Positions 55,563 through 64,000 of a stretch of DNA of 64,000 bases are shown here, in pieces; position 1 is the stretch's first letter; each line of letters starts with the position of its first letter. Below the pieces are notes generated by a model. It worked only from the letters and a program-made list of their open reading frames with translations, had not been told where the DNA came from and did no database searches. Made by a program: the position numbers and the translations under genes. The DNA is from Pseudophaeomoniella oleicola (Eukaryota > Ascomycota > Eurotiomycetes > Phaeomoniellales > Phaeomoniellaceae). The stretch spans positions 1 through 64,000 of the forward strand of contig QWDQ01000056.1 in the NCBI GenBank assembly GCA_003868215.1, written 5' to 3'.

Positions 55563-56352
55563 CGTACAGTACCTAAGGTATTTCTGCTCCTACTTCGGCG
55601 CTCTTTTGAGCTTCCCTCGGCCGGACTCTTCCGATCTCTTTATTCCCTTTTTCTCTTTTTCTCTCTTCTTGGTTGGTTGAGAGGAAATCCGTCCTCATCT
55701 CAGATATTATTTGTTGCTTCATTTTCGAATTGATCAACAGCCTCAGAGACAGAATCAGAAAGCAAAAGCAATACGAGCATTTGTCGGTTAAAAGAAGACC
55801 AACAGTTGGCTTTAACCGCCGCCCAGACGAATCCCTATTTCCCCTTCATTCTTCCGCCGAAACGTCACCATCTCCAGATTTACTCCCCCACACTTTGTTG
55901 CCCAGCCTGGAACAATCTCCATCCAAAGCAAATCATTCGGCCTGCCAAAACTGCCCATCCCATCCCGTTCCGACTGAAATCTACTTTACTTTCCCTTCCT
56001 CTCCAAGCCGATCATCTCGTCAAGATCAAGTTTTCTCCCTCTATCCGAGTCTTGCGCCATTCATCATCAGGAAGAGCACTATAACATTAGGCCATCTGCC
56101 GTCAAACGCTCTCCAGCAACAGAAAATTTTGTCACACCTCCGCTCCACCTTGCGACAGCCTCGTGATCCTCGCACCTGCTTTCTCTCTGGTCAAGAGCAC
56201 CTCTCACGCGACTTCGATCGACATCCTTTGGACTCTATTACTATCGACACAAACCTTCAGGTCTGATGCAACTGAGTTAGCCACTTGTTTGCACGCAGAA
56301 TCTCCCATCTGCCACCATAGGTACATATATATACAACGACTTCCATATTGCA

Positions 56353-56871
56353 ATGGACAGTCCTAGAAGAAGCGCCCGCCTTGCCCGAAATCAGCCTTCA
56401 AACACATCCACAGTCAGTCAATTCTCAGAGAGCTCATCGAGGTTTTCGAGTTCATCAGCGTCATTATTTCCGAGTCCTGACAACGACATGCATCAGACTA
56501 GTTTCCATCAGTCACAATCACATTCTTCGCTGCAGATCCCACCGGGTCCAAGTCCCCTGAACGGTCCCTTACCATCGCCGTCGAACTCCAACGTGAACTC
56601 GTTCTTCAACCGACCACTCTCTCAATCAAGTCTTCTGTCATCGGCATTGCACGGTCAGCAAAGCAGTTATACTATGGGTCAACAGATGCAACCTGCACCT
56701 GCGCAACAGCAAAGCCATCATCAGTATGGCCAGCCAATACCACAACCTAACAATGTCTTACCACATTCAGGCCCAGGACCGTTACCGCCTGATTTTGATG
56801 TCCTGGCAGAAGCTGCGAAGAGGGCAGAACTTGCATGTTTAATGCGTGATCTGGGTGAAGTCTCACTATGA
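56353..56871 (+). CDS. Small uncharacterised low-complexity protein
   Basis: A 172-residue intronless frame from ATG 56353. The N-terminus MDSPRRSARLARNQ is basic. The body is rich in Ser, Gln, Pro and Asn with no fold. The C-terminal end, PPDFDVLAEAAKRAELACLM followed by RDLGEV, is a plausible amphipathic helix and the only part that looks conserved. No family is recognised. A C/T-rich upstream stretch typical of fungal promoters and leaders supports expression. It could be a short regulatory protein binding a partner through the C-terminal helix; that is inference. Confidence 0.55.
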   Translation: MDSPRRSARLARNQPSNTSTVSQFSESSSRFSSSSASLFPSPDNDMHQTSFHQSQSHSSLQIPPGPSPLNGPLPSPSNSNVNSFFNRPLSQSSLLSSALHGQQSSYTMGQQMQPAPAQQQSHHQYGQPIPQPNNVLPHSGPGPLPPDFDVLAEAAKRAELACLMRDLGEVSL

Positions 56872-57644
56872 TCACTTCATGCCTGTTCCACCCTTACTGT
56901 TGGGCCTCTCTCGCTACCCATCTCATCCCCAGGGAGGGACACAGACACAAAATTGGACCGAAAGTGAGAACAGGCTATGTGTCTGACCTTAAGTGTGTCC
57001 TCGGCATCGATAGGCAATCTGAAGATTCTGATCCTCGCCACATCAGACGTGATCGACCTTATCGTTTATCATCGTGCAGCATCGTTACAGCGCTTCTGCT
57101 CTTCACAATCTGTTCTAGTTTCAATTACGGATACCACCACTCTTCACTTATTCTATTGTACACTCTCCTATCAAAACGGATTATCACCATCTAGTATAAT
57201 ACTCTGCAAGTCGACTGCTGATCTGACTATCTGTTATTTGGTTGCCTGCGTATCGGCATTGGCGTTTCGAGCGGGCCTGATTGGTTGGTGCGGAGTAACC
57301 GAGGCTGTTCTCGATGCACTGTTATTTGATTCGTATCTATCTCTTTGGAAAAATTCGAGCGCTATTACCTTTTGGATAAGCGAGATTCTGGCGAAGTACT
57401 TATTCAGGCCGAGGAAGGTTGCATAGGTGCACAAACGAGAAGGCAGAAATGCAAAGAAGGCTGTTTCAAAGCCATGAGAAGGCCAGCCCGAGAGTTCGTG
57501 CGAAGCTGAAGATGTCGATCTCGTCTCACTCTCCCCCCTTCTCTCTGTCCATCTCTATCTATCAACCATGACCTTGAAAGGGCCGACGATGTATATAAAG
57601 ACACGTATACGTATGGATGTATATACAAAAAGAAACAATCGATA

Positions 57645-57664
57645 TGACCTGACCTGACCTGACC
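57645..57664. repeat. (TGACC)4 microsatellite
   Basis: Four perfect copies, the reverse complement of the (GGTCA)4 tract at 20854-20873. Confidence 0.9.
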
Positions 57665-57888
57665 TCTCGATCATCTACTCCTTCCCGATATCGACCTCAT
57701 GACTCCCCTATCCAACAGAAACATCCTCTTCATTAGACCTATCCCGATATCCACAAGCCATCATCCTATTCCAAGTGAGTATGTATATTGCATATATCCA
57801 TTTACCCTACCATCATCCATACTCACTATTCCTATCTATAGACGCCCCCCCCCTCCCCCATACCACCGTCCTGGAAGTTTGACGACGA

Positions 57889-57903
57889 GATAGGATAGGA
57901 TAG
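57889..57903. repeat. (GATAG)3 microsatellite
   Basis: A short pentanucleotide tandem, similar to the (GGATA)n tract at 20752-20775. Confidence 0.8.
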
Positions 57904-58092
57904 AATGGAGAGAAGGATTGATCAGGGAATGAAGATCAAAATGGGCCAAATGTGCGCTGTAGAGTGCTAATCTCATAATTACAGGTTTCTCCTCTAACCT
58001 ATCTAGCCTACACATCAATTAAAAAAATCCCCCAGGGTTTCCTCCCCCTTTTTTTTTCTCTAAAAACCTTTCACTTACCAACACCCCCTCTC

Positions 58093-59655
58093 TCATCTCA
58101 TCTCCTCGCCAATCCACCTCACGAACCCACTAACGACCCTCCTCTCATCGCCCGTCAACGCCGTGCCGCCGCCCCGACTCGCCGCCGTGCGCTGCACTTG
58201 CACGTACCGTCTTCGGAGGCGCTGCAGGACGGGGAGGGTTAGGGGGGTGTTGGGCGGGATGATCAGGGTTTCTGAAGAGGGAGCTTGGTCTCCTGCTGGT
58301 TCTGTGGGTGCTGCACCCTTTGGATTGGGAAGGGGGATGTCGAATTCGATGGCTTCGTCGCCGACGGTGCCGGAGATGGTGTTGGATTTGCTCCATTCGA
58401 GGAGGTGTTTTACGACCGTTTGGGTGGCGCGTTCGAGGATTTGGAGCGCTTCGGAGGATGTCGCGGTTGGGAGGACGGTCGCGGCGTGGGGTTTCACGGC
58501 CCCGGTGCGGAGATCTGAGCGGTTGGGACGGCGGAGGGATGTTGCGGTGGAGGTTAATGAGGGGGCGTATGAGGGGCTTGTAGTTGTAGATGAAGACGGT
58601 GGACTGAGGGATGAAGCTGTGTTTGGGGCTGACGTTGTGTCTGTTTGGGAGGGGAGGGTGAGATGAGGGAAGATGGCGGTCCAAATCTCTGCGTATGGAG
58701 GGTGTGCGTCGGAGGACGGGATCGTGAAGAGTGGGGTGTCCCAGCGGCTGAAAGGCGACGGTGGTTCGTAGCGGGAGATCAGAGAATGTAGAGTTGCCGA
58801 GGTGTATGGTGGTGAGAGAGGTGGAAAGGAGGGTGTGGTTTCTTGCAGTGATATTGAAGAGGACTCTTTTGATTGAGAGACATGCGAAGGTATGGGTTGT
58901 GCTGGCTGAATGGGCTTATCGCCTGCACTCCCATCCACCGAATCGTCCTTTTCTGGTATCCTGGGATTGATGTACAGCGACTTCAAATCAGACTCCAAGA
59001 CACCATACCCCGTGTCTTTCTTGCGCTTTGCTTTTAAAGTCTCCGGCAGTCCGTCGTCATCATCGTCTCCACCAAGCCTTCTATCGCCGTACAATAAAGT
59101 ATGTGATTCCGGTTGGTCCATGAAGGCGCCCTTCACCTTTTCCACCCCATTACTGCTGATATCTTGCTGCGCTTCGGCAGCTCTTGCCCTGTTCCACTCC
59201 TCAACTTCATCTTCCCTTGATGCGACATGTACCACGCAACATCTGGTACCTGCGGCTTTAGCCTCACACCAAAGTTGGTACCGGTAGCCTTTGATATAAT
59301 TTCCCGAATCTGCGATGACAACCGTCTCTTTGTTGACGGCCCGTTTGATTGCGCTGAACTCTGCACCACGAGCGGTCTTTTCAGCTGTTGCCGATGTGTA
59401 TATTTCTTCCCTTGCGGTGGGAGACGTCAACACTGAGTGTCGAGACTGTATATGTTGTACAGAGAGTGGTCGAGCATTTGGACTGGCAGCATTGTATTCG
59501 GTGACTTGGTTCGCAAATTCAGAAGCGATCTGCACAGCGCGATGGGTCTTGCCAGAGCACGGATAGCCGGTGATTATTATAAGCTAAAGGAAGATGCTCG
59601 TTAGTAACTTCACTGGATTTTGAGCTCATGGTATCGTGCTGCTACCTACCGGCAT
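58093..59655 (-). CDS. KTI12: Elongator-associated ATPase Kti12
   Basis: Two exons, 59655-59650 (ATG CCG only) and 59583-58093, give 498 residues. The joined N-terminus MPLIIITGYPCSGKTHRAVQ has the P-loop GYPCSGKT at residues 8-15. Family motifs follow: AEKTARGAEFSAIKRAVNKE, VVIADSGNYIKGYRYQLWCE and AKAAGTRCCVVHV. The C-terminal domain includes PPSPFSRWDTPLFTI, then LEWSKSNTISG and YVQVQR, ending with FVRWIGEEMR. Kti12 binds tRNA and the Elongator complex, supporting wobble-uridine modification. The protein is much longer than the roughly 310-residue yeast form because of Ser/Pro/Thr-rich inserts (about residues 160-255 and 310-360). These are probably disordered. The intron directly after codon 2 is supported by the restored P-loop context. 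Confidence 0.93.
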
Positions 59656-60380
59656 TGCGCTTCAGTACATACAAATATTTCTTGAATGCGGGGGAGGGGA
59701 ATCGGCGGATTTATCTTTTGCTTGCTTTCCCTTTATAGTTCGACCAGCTAACTTAGAGCCAGCAACATTCATTCTCAGCATCATAGGACGAATATCCCGA
59801 AGACTTCGAATCGATCGTTACTGGAATAGACTCAAGAGGTACATTTGGTGAATCCGACGATACTTGGAATTTCAGAGAGGACGAGTGCTTGCGCTTAGAT
59901 TGCTCGTATTAGCATCAAAAAATTCCAGATATAGGCTAACGACATCTACCGAAGTCAAAGCCACAGGGTATTGGCTATGAAAGAGAATACAGTGATACAA
60001 AAACAAAATCCCGAAATAGGGCAGATACCCTTGTTGTTCCAATATGCTTCCCAAATTCCATCGCTTTCAGTTATCCTCCAAGCTTTCGGTATTGCCACGC
60101 TGGGCCCGAAAACATATGCGCCGTAGCTCCCAATGCAATGCAGATCCAGATCGACAGAAAACTAACAATAACATGACTGAATCATGGTGTCCAAAAGGTG
60201 TGAAGTGGCCTATCCCTGGGAAGTGGTCCTGGCGCGGTTCTGAGACCCGCGACTTTTGTCTGTACTCAATTCCCTGCAAATCAACAATTGTTCCGTCCGA
60301 TGTAAGGCCTCAGTAGTTCCGACGGTGCAAAACTCCGAAAGGAAAGTACGAGAAAAAAGGAAGGAAATTGAGGAACATTC
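59656..60380. other. KTI12 promoter / C2H2 gene 3' flank
   Basis: About 0.73 kb between two minus-strand genes. I see only short ORFs without features. Confidence 0.5.
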
Positions 60381-62268
60381 TCAGTAAGTGAAGAAGTCTC
60401 CGTTGTCCGCTCCCACCGGGTAATGGATGTAGTCCGCAGATGGGCATGAATCTGCCTCCATTGGAGGTGAGTAAGGGTACTGTGGCACCGCTTGAACAGG
60501 AAAGCTCTGTCGTCTTGGAGTACGAAGCCTTGTGGGTAGCTTTGAGTCCTGGACTGATTCATAGGAATTCTTCCTGGGATCTGGGACACTCTTTGTAGAC
60601 CGCTTCGACTGGGACGAAGCTGTCTTCTTCATGGGGACTCCATTCCGTGGGGCGCTTCCTTTCTTTTTCCGGGAGAGAGCTGCCAGCTCTGATGGGTCGT
60701 CAAAGAGTGGTTCGTACTCCTCTTCTGAGTCGCTTCCGGATATCTTCCAGCCATGTACTCTCTGCATGTGATCTCTGGCGTTCCAGCGTCTGGGAAAGCC
60801 TTGCTCCGGTCTAGAGCGTCGACAATCCTGGAATTTGCAAAGGAAGGGGTTCTCGCCGTGTCCATGCATTCCATGAGTCTCACGTTCGTGTCGTCCTAGA
60901 ACTGCATTGGAGGAAAACTTCAGGCTGGAACAGTCTACTTTCTTGCAACGATATGGTTTGATGTGGGCATCCACATATTTACTCGACCATAATCAGCGAC
61001 GCTCAAATACAACAGGGGTTTTCGACTTACTCGTAAGTGCACTTTTGCTTTGTAGGCTTGTGCGAGCATGCTTCCTTGGTCTTATAAGGACAGTGGTACC
61101 ATCCATCTTTGCCGGCCTTTGCTTGGTAGTATTCATGGCTCCTTGGGCTTGAAAGTTTCTTGACTTTGGGGTTGTCGGTCCTTTGGTTGTTATCATTGTC
61201 CTGTGTTGCTGGTTGGACATCGGCCAGAGCATTGGCCGGCTTCGGTTGCAAAAGACGCACTACCCGCTGTTCCTGTTGACCAGCAATGTTGGTGCCAGAG
61301 ACATTGGTGAAGATACCCATATTGGCGTCCTGGTTCGGCAGTGTTTGCATGGCTTGGCCAGGGATCATCCTGATGAGGTCCTGTGTAGGTACCCATGCCC
61401 TGTTTCCGAAAGGGTTGGCGTCAACAAGGGACTCGTCCGGGTTTGAGAGATTGGCAGCAGCAGGGAGCATGAATTGCGCATGCTCCTCTGTTGGCTGAGA
61501 GTAGTCCACTCCAGCGAACATGTCCTGGTAGCTTTGGTTGTCCAATCCATCATCCATCATGACATAGGAGCCATCCGACCCATTGCAATGGGGGCTGTCA
61601 TTTGCAAAGTCCATGTAGTATCCAGACTCTATTTCCAGGGGGGAATTCCCATATTGAGCCACTCCGTTTGAAGCAAGGCTCTGGTGGTCCATCACTTCTG
61701 CATTAGACATCATTTGGGACTGAGCTACAGTGCCGGTTTGGATAGCCGTCATTGGTCCACGGATTGGTTCTCCTGGGACAGATGCCTGCTCCATGGTGGC
61801 CTGATAATTGGGTCCATTTCCTGGTTCCATGCAAGGTAATGAAGAACGGCCAGTCTCCGAAGATGATGAGTGGAAATCAAAGAACTCGTGGCCGGAGGAA
61901 GAATAATTTACAGAGTTCGCATCATCAGCAAACAAAGCCATGGCATCAGGCCCAGCGGCCATAGAGGGTGATGTGTTCCAAGGCGCCTTAGCACTCATTG
62001 GTGAATACACGCCCGGTGGCATATCCATGTTTTCTCCAGTGGTATTTATCCAGTGAGCAACCCAAACTTGGCTGTCAGAGTCCAGGGATCCGGAGAGATA
62101 AGGGATATCTTGCTGCGCTGATTTTGTATCCGGTCCAGCAATAGCTGGGAAACAAATACTCTCGGTATGGGGATCTCCTTTCCCGATGAACGGGTTGGAT
62201 AAAGCAGGGACCTTCCGAGAGGGATCTGAGTGTTTGAATGGATTTCTTCCAAGGTTGTTGATGACCAT
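60381..62268 (-). CDS. C2H2 zinc-finger transcription-factor-like protein
   Basis: Two exons, 62268-61031 and 60981-60381, are joined by a 49-base intron inside the finger region, giving 612 residues. The start at ATG 62268 (MVINNLGRNPFKHSD) is the first ATG in frame. Residues 1-380 are an Asn/Ser/Asp/Gln-rich, acidic region that could activate transcription. The finger block (about 385-500) has WYHCPYKTKEACSHKPTKQK, then CTYDKYVDAHIKPYRCKKVD across the junction, a CSSLKFSSNAVLGRHERETH finger, and LCKFQDCRRSRPEQGFPRRW followed by NARDHMQRVHGW. The tail is basic and Ser-rich with an aromatic end. This layout is a known type of fungal C2H2 regulator, but I cannot name an orthologue. The long upstream region suggests a complex promoter or leader. 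Confidence 0.82.
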
Positions 62269-64000
62269 TTTTTTTGGAATCAATGTGAAACTTCCTGAGT
62301 GTGATCCTAAAACCACAGTCCACGGTTAGTTTTTCTAAATCTCGCGACGATCAGGAAACAAAATGTAGAGATTAATAGACAATGCAGCTTTAAAGACCTG
62401 ATGTCATGTCAGCATTGTAGCCAAGTCAGGGAACGACAGGGTCACCTACCAGTTTGGAGGTTCCAGTTTGAGATTTCGCGGTAGATCGTTCCATAGCGTT
62501 GATGCCAGATCCAGTCCAGTAGCTATGTCGTCCATTGATGAATTGCGGGAGTTTCGTCGGAGTTTTGGTTGGGGGTGTGCTTCGAGGACTGTGTGTCGAC
62601 CAAAGTGGAGGTAGGAGACAGACATTTGACGGCTAACTTCTGGCCAGCGATATACACGTGAATAGTCTCAAGATCAGATTTGCCAAAGTGAGCGATCATT
62701 TCAAGCGAACAGGGCGAGATTCAGCAAAGAATACGAAGATTGTACTGCAATGAGAATCTCCGGAGAATCCAAAGGCCACAGGTCCAAGGAAGCATCCAAC
62801 GGGAAATCAACGGCGCCGAGTGTAGTAGTATAAGGTCCAAGTTTCCAGAGGCAGGTAACGGCAACCGGTGCGTCACGGGTCCAAATTCCTTGGGATCGAG
62901 GCCATTGGGAAGAAGAGATCATTCAGTCCTGGGATCCGAAGGGAAAGTATCCATGGGAAAAGTAGGATAGCGCACTGATATGCAGCATTAAGCATGACTA
63001 AGCCTTGCGGCGTCGTCCCAGTGACTTTTTTTCACTGTATCAGCAAGCAAGATGCAAGCAGGCCGTAAACTCCGTGGAGGAGTCAATCCAAGTCCGGGAA
63101 GTATATGGGTAGATCCAGGATGTCCGGGGAAGTTGTCGGTAATGTTGGTCGATTGGGCGTACTTACCAGGTCGAAAAGCTTGCGATACATGACTTCAACA
63201 TACATGACTCGGAATATGAGATGAAAGAAAAAGAGTAACGAATATGGTAGATGGGGGTGAAGGTACCTAAAAGGAGAGTAATTTGCTGTCGAGTTCCAGG
63301 GGAAATTTCCAGACCAGGTGGCACTGGTTGCTCCGGGTAAGTCCAGATGGTTTGATTGAGAGATCCAGAAAGTCAATGACTTTGCACAGGGTAATATACA
63401 GCAGAGAAAAAGGATTATTTGGCTAAGAGCTGATGTGGTTGCTTGGGAGCTCTGTAGCAAGCTGTGTGTGGTTGAATAGAAGAGTGCTGAAGGGTTTGGT
63501 ATAAAAGGAGAAGAAGAACGAGGGTTGAACAGTATGTGACATGGGAACTGGCAAGGTTATAAGGAGGTACAGGCAGACAATGTAAGGAAAAGGCAGGCGG
63601 GGTATGCCAAACAGGTGAGATTGAAGCCTGCATGGACTATCACACATCGACAGGGATCATAGAGCGACGAGAGCCGTTCGATTGGAATCGTCACCGCTTC
63701 GCCTCGAAGTTTGCTGGTTGGAATCTGTGGATGTCAGGAGGATTCGGTGGCATGTGTGGAAGAAACAGGGAAGCGAGAGGATTGAGCGGTGTCAAAGCAT
63801 CTGAGCCAAGACCAGATCTAGAGACGCCAGTGGAAGGTTGAAACTGACAGCTCCACCGTCGCGAGGAAAAAGAGCGTGATCCCGGTTGGAAGAGGCTGGT
63901 TAACAGCTGTCATAGTGTGAATAATCCTGCAAATAGCACCAAGCGATCTACAGGGGGGGTGGGAGATCGCCGGTGATTCGGTCCTCAGGTGTGATATCTC
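62269..64000. other. Upstream region of the C2H2 gene
   Basis: About 1.7 kb to the window edge. It has no convincing gene. Read on the minus strand, 63420-63650 is pyrimidine-rich, as in fungal promoters. Possible leader introns cannot be fixed by eye. A poly-G run lies near 63953-63959. Confidence 0.5.

Larger units (their letters stand above)
54357..56352. other. Divergent long intergenic region with repeats
   Basis: About 2.0 kb between EFM7 and the small plus-strand gene. It has the palindrome-bounded array at 54491-54584, a short (CCCCAAGA)n tandem near 54726-54748, the TTATGG hairpin at 55520-55562, and a C/T-rich stretch from about 55590 to 56350. The latter contains a 197-codon frame (55673-56266) that I take to be leader sequence. 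Confidence 0.55.
56872..58092. other. Convergent spacer with pentanucleotide repeats
   Basis: About 1.2 kb between the small protein gene and KTI12. It holds (TGACC)4 at 57645-57664 and a (GATAG)n tract at 57889-57903. Cytosine and thymine runs lie near 57844 and 58050. No gene was recognised. Confidence 0.6.

Noticed and set aside
55673-56266. 197-codon plus-strand ORF
   Set aside because: It lies in a C/T-rich promoter or leader stretch, shows no domain and has low-complexity Ser/Pro composition. I keep it only as a possible upstream ORF.

Overview
The window is a gene-dense stretch of a filamentous ascomycete nuclear genome (Pezizomycotina). The evidence is many short spliceosomal introns of about 46-80 bases with GT(A/G)NGT donors and CTAAC/CTAAT-type branch sites, two HET-domain genes (a family largely confined to these fungi), a Ste2-type pheromone receptor, an Hmp1-type small protein and a Pom1-type DYRK kinase. 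No finer taxon can be fixed from the sequence alone. I recognise 27 genes or likely genes, on both strands. I see no tRNA, rRNA, CRISPR array or intact transposon.

Layout. 0-6 kb: the 3' end of the GPI-anchor gene GPI11/PIG-F, a HET-domain gene, then two small related stress-type proteins. 6.5-15 kb, all on the minus strand: ESCRT-I subunit Vps23, ER-Golgi protein Erv41, a C-terminal tandem-BRCT protein and an MFS sugar transporter. The transporter is divergent from a PA14-containing GH3 beta-glucosidase (15.2-17.8 kb). 19-33 kb: pheromone receptor Ste2, a dysferlin-domain peroxin, the large Pom1-type kinase, and the RNA polymerase III repressor Maf1. 34-42.4 kb: AP-1 sigma, divergent from the glutamate-cysteine ligase regulatory subunit, then Bud32, a second HET gene and an ammonium transporter. 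43-51 kb: a small GGAGNI-motif ORF, a ZIP7/KE4-type zinc transporter, Nop16 and two uncharacterised proteins. 53-62 kb: the methyltransferase Efm7, a small uncharacterised protein, Kti12, and a C2H2 zinc-finger protein.

Most genes are single-copy housekeeping genes. The clearest functional pairing is the divergent sugar transporter/beta-glucosidase unit: the enzyme lacks an obvious secretion signal, which suggests uptake followed by intracellular hydrolysis of a beta-glucoside. Vps23, Erv41 and AP-1 sigma all serve membrane traffic but lie apart and are probably not co-regulated.

The least ordinary DNA is intergenic. Between 52 and 55 kb there are two MITE-like structures. One is an 18-base inverted repeat (17/18 match) enclosing 234 bases. 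The other is a TGCCTATCC-type array bounded by the 12-base palindrome TACTACGTAGTA, which also occurs elsewhere nearby. No plainly new multi-gene system is visible. The candidates most worth checking are these repeats, the Mdb1/MDC1-like BRCT protein, and a recurrent design in which the start codon sits alone in a 6-23 base exon. All exon boundaries were inferred by eye from splice signals and reading-frame continuity.
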